Below, in pieces: positions 58,437 through 64,000 of a DNA stretch of 64,000 nucleotides. Below the pieces are notes generated by a model that had not been told where the DNA came from, ran no database searches, and saw only the letters and a program-made list of their open reading frames with translations. The position numbers were made by a program, and so were the translations under genes. Position 1 is the stretch's first letter, and each line of letters begins with the position of its first letter. The stretch is from Thamnaconus septentrionalis (Eukaryota; Chordata; Actinopteri; Tetraodontiformes; Monacanthidae), in assembly GCA_009823395.1 (NCBI GenBank), contig CM020516.1, positions 7,288,001 through 7,352,000 on the forward strand, given 5' to 3'.

Positions 58437-60811
58437 GTTTAATGCAACAGTTGCTAATTGGACGTGAGCGCTGCAGGAAAACTGTTCAGAGAGGGAAATT
58501 GATGTATTCGTTTTTACAAACACCATGACACTTACTTGTACTTGGCTGCCCGTGTGCAAATGTCACTCGTTAACAATCTTCACACATCAATCTGACTGTA
58601 TTAGCAGAAAAGTGATTGGTTATTTTTATATCAACTACGACACGAACACTCACACCAGGCTGTTTTCACAAAGGAATTTTTCATGGCAGAATAAAGCAAG
58701 AAAAAGTAGTCGTCACTGCAACTGCATGGCCATAAAAAAAAATCTTTTTCTATGATAATGAAGGCTTGTCACTTTCCATATTCCATATGTTTATTCTCAG
58801 AAAAAAACAAAAGAATTGCATTTTCAATACATTTAAATTAGCTTTTTCAAACTGGATGTGCCAAATGTAAATGTGCAGCCCTTTGGCGCTTCCGCCTTTT
58901 GAAGTGTGGACCCTCTCAAAGAGAAATTGAATGTGGAGGTGCCCGAGGGGGAACGGTGAAAAGGTCAGGGGAGAAAAACACGAGTGTGTTCCTTGATGTA
59001 GTTGACTCATTAGAAAGGAATTTTAAATGTCCTGGATCGACTCCTGTTTTCATTCCTGAGACATGTCCCACAGGTTACCGCAAATGGGAAGAATAAAGGG
59101 CTATATAAGTTCAAACATTTTTCCATTTCTGCTCAGGGTGCTCAGGTGTTAGATTTCCTGTCTCTCACTCTCCCTTTGAAAACGTTTCACCTTTTTTCCT
59201 CCCACAAACTGCTGATTTATGTCAGCTGTTGTTGTTTTTTTCTCTTCCATCGAAGTCTCACAGAACATTTCAGCTCTTGAAGGACAATATATATATAATA
59301 CTCAATGAGAGTGATGTGATCCAAGTACAGCCAGGGCCAGCGCTGATCATCACAGATGTTACCATACTGCATTAGTGCTGCCACATTTACATTTACTTTC
59401 ATGCTGGTATTTTTATCTTCTGCAGCTTCCATTAGCCATCAGCAAATGGAGTGACAGAGGTAGTGGATCTTATAATTATATTGTGCCTGAGCAAGGTCTA
59501 TATGTACAAATAAGTGTTCTATAAGCTCTAAGATATCTGTGTATGAATGAGCCACAGACCAATAGTGCAGAATAATTCCAGGCCGTAAAAGGAAGGAAAC
59601 AAGAGTATTTCTGCACCTTTAAAAAAAATTATTTCCAGGTATTTTATAAAGGCATGCATTTGGTTGCCACACACTTAACTTTCTTTTGCATTACATTAAA
59701 ATCTAATTCAGAATCTAAAGCAGCAGGGAAGAAACAACGCTTTATTCAGTGGGGAGAAAAACTTCATGGGTGAAACTCGGTGAACAACGGATCTTTTCAC
59801 TATTCTTACGACGTAACAGCACGAGCTCATCGCAGTGTAAAGAAAATAGTAAATGAACCATGACTCACAGGATGGTGCGAGCAGCCTGTGGCTACACGCT
59901 CGCAGACGATCACAGGATCGTTGTTTTACCCCGGGAGACGTTCAGCGGAGCACACTTGCCTCCGTGTCGTTGTGAAGTTGAAGGAATAAGCCGCTGTAAA
60001 AAAACTGAAGCGTTGTTTGAATGCGCAGTGGCACCTTTTGATCATCAGGAACAAACAGCCCGGTGGACGTGCGAGCCATTTCTCACCGTTTAATTGGACA
60101 CGTTTCACTTTTTCTTTCAGCTCTTCTCCTGAAAGTGGCCAATCAGTCCGAATTAAGAGTTGCCTCGTAACCACTAGGTGAGTTGTGGGTGATGCAGGAG
60201 ATACACGCAAAGAATACCGATGACAGGACGCGCTCAAAAGTTGCTTTGATGAATAATTAACACCTGGTTGCCGCAGGTTTTCTCTTTACGTCGACATTTC
60301 AGCGAGTTTTGCACAACCGCAGTGAATTATGGATTAATCATCCCGCCGAGCATTGACTGAATCCCAAGTCTTGTAATCCAGAAGTGAGTCACCGCCGTTC
60401 CTATAGTTAGCTGTGCAGCAGCTGTGCAGAGCTTACAGTTCATTTGAACTGGTTTTCACACGTCGTACTTGTCAACAGGTGCAGCATGTTGGTGTCAATG
60501 GTTCGACGCAAACAAATAGGTCCGTTTGGTCTTTGCAGCTTAGAGGTTTGGAATAGTTGCTGCACGCGCCGCTGCACGTTGGCGGCGACAAGGTTTCATG
60601 ACGGAATTCTGACATCACTTTACTTCAAGATGAAGGTCAGAGTTGTGACAAACGCAGGAAGGTTTCTGCAACCTTGGGAGCTTAAAGCTTAGAGCTTGGA
60701 GAGGAAGAACAACTGACAATGGAATGGACCCATTCTTTATTTATTAAATGTTTGATTTCTCTAAAAGTTACCCAACCCGTCAACTGTCCTTCACAAAAAT
60801 GCATTTTAAAA

Positions 60812-61165
60812 TCCATCCATCCATCCATTCATTTTCAGTACCCGCTTCTTCTTGAGCTGAGGGTGACGGAAGTCTGCTGGAGCCTCTCCCAGCTGTCATA
60901 GGGGAGGCTGAGTGACACCCTGGACAAATTGCCAGTTCATCTCAGGGCCACATTGAGACAAACAACCATTCACTCTCACATACACCCCTATGAGAAATTT
61001 AGAGTTTCCAATTCACCTCACATGCATGTTTTTGGATCGTGGGAGGAAGCTGGAGAACCCACACAGACACAAGGAGGACATGCAAACTCCACACAGAAAG
61101 GTCCCAGGTCCGGAATTGAACCCACAACCTTCTTGCTGTGAGGCAGCAGCGCAAACCATTTTAAA
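60812..61165 (+). repeat. Common fish interspersed repeat, second copy
   Basis: Preceded by an (ATCC)n run, then the same block order as 31715-32060, ending in AGGCAGCAGCGCAAACC. It encodes nothing; the open frames in it are incidental. Confidence 0.75.
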
Positions 61166-62050
61166 ATCAATGTCATAAATTCAATCAATTTTAAAATGAC
61201 AAAGCTCATGCATTTTAAATTAAAATAGCTGAAGCATTGTCGTGAATGAAGCCACATTGAACTCGACTGAAAGCAGCCCGCTGTTCCATTTGACAGGCTC
61301 AGGTCTTCTACTTCTTCACAGTGATTTACTGTTTGTTTGCTCTGTGATGCTTTCTTTGTCTCATGCCGCTGCCGCTCTGCTCAATTCCTAATGATGAAAA
61401 TAAACTCTGAATCATTCTTCTATTGCTCCCTGCAGCCACTGCTTCATCCGTCTCACCAACTGCGGGGGTAACCTGACCATCAGTCAACCTCCTTTTTCTC
61501 TTGCTGTTTTTCGGTTTTGTTGCTGGTGAGAAAAAAAAAAATCAATCCTTTATACGAAGGGCCTCTTTCACAGATGGGCGCCCGAGGTCCAATTCCAGCT
61601 CAAACTGTGCCTGATACAACTCCATTAATGATCCACACGAGAGTGAAGTGGAGTCGCCGGGGCGATTGTGAATGGGCGTCTTGGTCTTGTCCTTGAAGGA
61701 AAAAAGGTGTCACTCTATTTAACCGAATCAATCCTCCTCCTCCTCCTTGGTGGAGGAAGGAGGCAACGCTCCACTTCATTACCGCGTCTGCTGTCGCCCC
61801 AAAACGGCAACAACAACGACGACAACTTCTCTATTAGCTCGCCCAAGTGACAGCCGCCCCCTCGCCCTGTCGCCTCTCCTCAACAGTTGCTCAATATCTC
61901 CTCGATAGGCTTGCGTGAGCATCGTCTCCGGCTCCGTGATTAAAGAGGTAATTAAAAGCCGAAGTCTGACTCCTGCCTGCTCGCTGGAGGCACCGGGGAA
62001 GAGACCAACTCTCTAATCTGTTGGGAACAGCGTGCTAAATACAATGTAAT

Positions 62051-62051
62051 G

Positions 62052-62115
<64 letters not shown>
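62051..62115. repeat. (AT)n microsatellite
   Basis: About 32 AT units in the right-hand intergenic region. Confidence 0.95.
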
Positions 62116-62118
<3 letters not shown>

Positions 62119-64000
62119 ACAATAACAATAACCAATGTTATTTTCTACATATTTATCTTCCTTGTACTGCAAATGCACCAAACAGTGACCCTAAAGCTGA
62201 GGCACTCTCAAATAATCTCCCTCTAAGATGTGATCCAGTTTCATATTTAACTACGCACCAGAATAGTTCAAATAGCTCCACTTCAAGCAAGAACAACTGT
62301 AATAATAAGAGAATTTCTTTTAACATTTTAAATACTTAAAAACTCAAAAGTTATCGGCACTATTTTTCAACGCAAGAACGAGAAAATACAGATATTTGTG
62401 TAATAATTTAGGGAGTAAAAGTAAAAAATTGAATGAGAGAACTACTCAAGTAAAGTACAGATACCTGAAAAATCTATTGAAGTACTTCCCACCTCTGTTA
62501 CCAACTCAAATATTGATATGTGATTAAAATACGATTAATTACGATTAATTAATTGCAAAACCCCCTGTGTGCACGGATAAGCGGAATAACATGGGTGATA
62601 ATGATAGTGGGATTATCTGAGTTAATGGGTTCGTAAAACTCGCTTCCGTGTGGTGAGTGGGCACGACATGGGCCCACAGTTCACTGCGATGCCACGTTGT
62701 AGAAGTCGTTGCGACGAAGCTGCACTGCCTCGCTGAACATCCACGCCGACAGCAGCGTTGAGTGTTTCTGACCTTTCACGTCAAACGCGAACACTGACGG
62801 CAGAAATAAACATACCAATCTCTGCTTATTCGACTTAGGCCCAGATTGTGGACACCTGAGGATGAAGGGATGCGTTCCTCCTCTTCCATCGGCTTCTCTC
62901 TCTCCGAGACGTGGACATTATGTCTGTGACCTTTCGGGTTGCTTTCCCGTCAGGTTGTTTTTGCAGGATCGTCTTGTTCCTGCCAGTCAGCCACAGCAGT
63001 GCAAAAAAAAAAGAAGTAAAGAAAGGAGAAAAAAAGAAAAGAAAATAGAAGAAATGGAAACAAAGAAAAGTAGAAAAAAGAAAAGAAAAGATGAAAAGAA
63101 AAGAAAAAAGGAGTAGAAAAGAAGAAAAGAAAACTCTCCTTCTGGGAAGTGTCAGGTGCATCAGTCTGGATCAGCACGCAGAGACCTTTTCACTGCAGAT
63201 AAGGAGCCGGAGCACATGCAAAGACAGATGTACCGGTTGGTTGGTTTGACATACGTGTGTGTGTGTGTGTGTATGTGCGTGCACGCCGTTAAAACGATTC
63301 CTCATCCTTGGAGGCTCACTGCACCCATCGCTCAGGCCTGGATGCAGACTGGAGCGAGAATCCTTCAGGCTGTTGGATTTGATCGCTTTTTTCCCCCCAG
63401 CAGCCACTGGGGCTAAAAGACTGACACTGACACAGGTGTCTCCAGCCGGTGACACTCATCAAGATAAATGGAACTTGGGGGCCGATCAAAATGTCCAGTT
63501 GCACATTTTATCTGCGGCCAACGTGGCTGCCGGGACAGAGATCTGCGCTGACGGAGGTTTAATGTCATCTCCTGACAGAAGACGATTTGCCGCAGCAACT
63601 GGAGATAAAGCACAGAGATCAAACGCACGAGACGAGGATGTCGCTCCCTCCGCTGCTGTTACACTCTAACGTGGAGAGTTTAAACTTTTGGCATATGCAA
63701 GCAATGTTAAACAATGCTGTTTAATGGCAATACACAGTGAATGACAGAGAAGTAAAAGGAGAACACAACTTATAACACATTGTGCAGAACAGCAGGTCAA
63801 TGAAAATAATTTAATTTACACAACTACTGCGGGATATTTAGCCCCCTGTTTACAGTCACCAACCAAGGAAAATGCTCAGTTTTGGTGTTCTGCTAAGGTT
63901 TGTTGGACCTTCAAGCTTCTTCAAGTTCTACGACAGGCCAGAAAAACATGTTACTGTCAAATAAAAATTAGATTTTACAAATTACCTGACCTTTAAATTG

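Larger units (their letters stand above)
57381..64000. other. Intergenic region right of the RGS promoter
   Basis: No supportable gene. It holds repeat A (58266-58436), a common interspersed repeat (60812-61165), (CA)n, (AT)n and A/G-rich tracts. Open frames are short, lack splice context and show no family resemblance that I recognise. Confidence 0.6.

Noticed and set aside
61430..61470. Possible short exon (CTGCAG acceptor, GTAACC donor)
   Set aside because: Only about 30 nt, no neighbouring exons and no recognisable peptide.

Overview
The window is nuclear DNA from a vertebrate, almost certainly a teleost fish. The genes are split into many short exons with GT/AG introns. Simple repeats (CA, GA, TC, GATA, AT) are dense, and the introns carry many small terminal-inverted-repeat elements. 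There are no operons, ribosome-binding sites or CRISPR arrays. All exon coordinates below were read by eye from splice signals, reading-phase continuity and remembered family sequences; no alignment was run.

Three protein-coding genes can be built. (1) map3k21 (mixed-lineage kinase 4, MLK4) lies on the minus strand from 49 to 13262 in six coding exons. It runs off the left edge, so the C-terminal half is missing. It encodes SH3, kinase, leucine-zipper and CRIB segments. (2) pcnx2 (pecanex 2) lies on the plus strand from 15791 to 35514. Forty phase-consistent exons give about 2140 residues, essentially the length I recall for human PCNX2, followed by an AATAAA at 35727. (3) An RZ-family regulator of G-protein signalling, closest to RGS17, lies on the minus strand from 45377 to 50109 (coding), with a probable 5' untranslated exon at a CpG-rich promoter near 57.0-57.3 kb. 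Its cysteine-string exon (50003-50125) sits beside a GA/TC repeat and is easily missed. Four coding exons give 200 residues.

Layout. 0-13.3 kb: map3k21, with a 9.4 kb first intron. 13.3-15.8 kb: GC-rich head-to-head promoter region shared by map3k21 and pcnx2. 15.8-35.7 kb: pcnx2. 35.8-36.8 kb: short gap between convergent 3' ends, filled by a repeat composite containing CCCTAA-like sequence. 36.8-45.4 kb: no exons; probably a very long 3' untranslated region of the RGS gene. 45.4-57.3 kb: RGS exons and introns, including an unidentified protein-like remnant at 50.8-51.25 kb. 57.4-64 kb: intergenic, with repeats only.

The MLK-pecanex head-to-head pair is an old vertebrate arrangement (human MAP3K21/PCNX2 at 1q42, with paralogous pairs MAP3K9/PCNX1 and MAP3K11/PCNX3). 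All three products act in signalling or membrane biology but do not form a known joint pathway. I see no novel multi-gene system. The points most worth checking are the hidden RGS exon, the frameshifted remnant, the long 3' UTR and the CCCTAA-bearing repeat composite.
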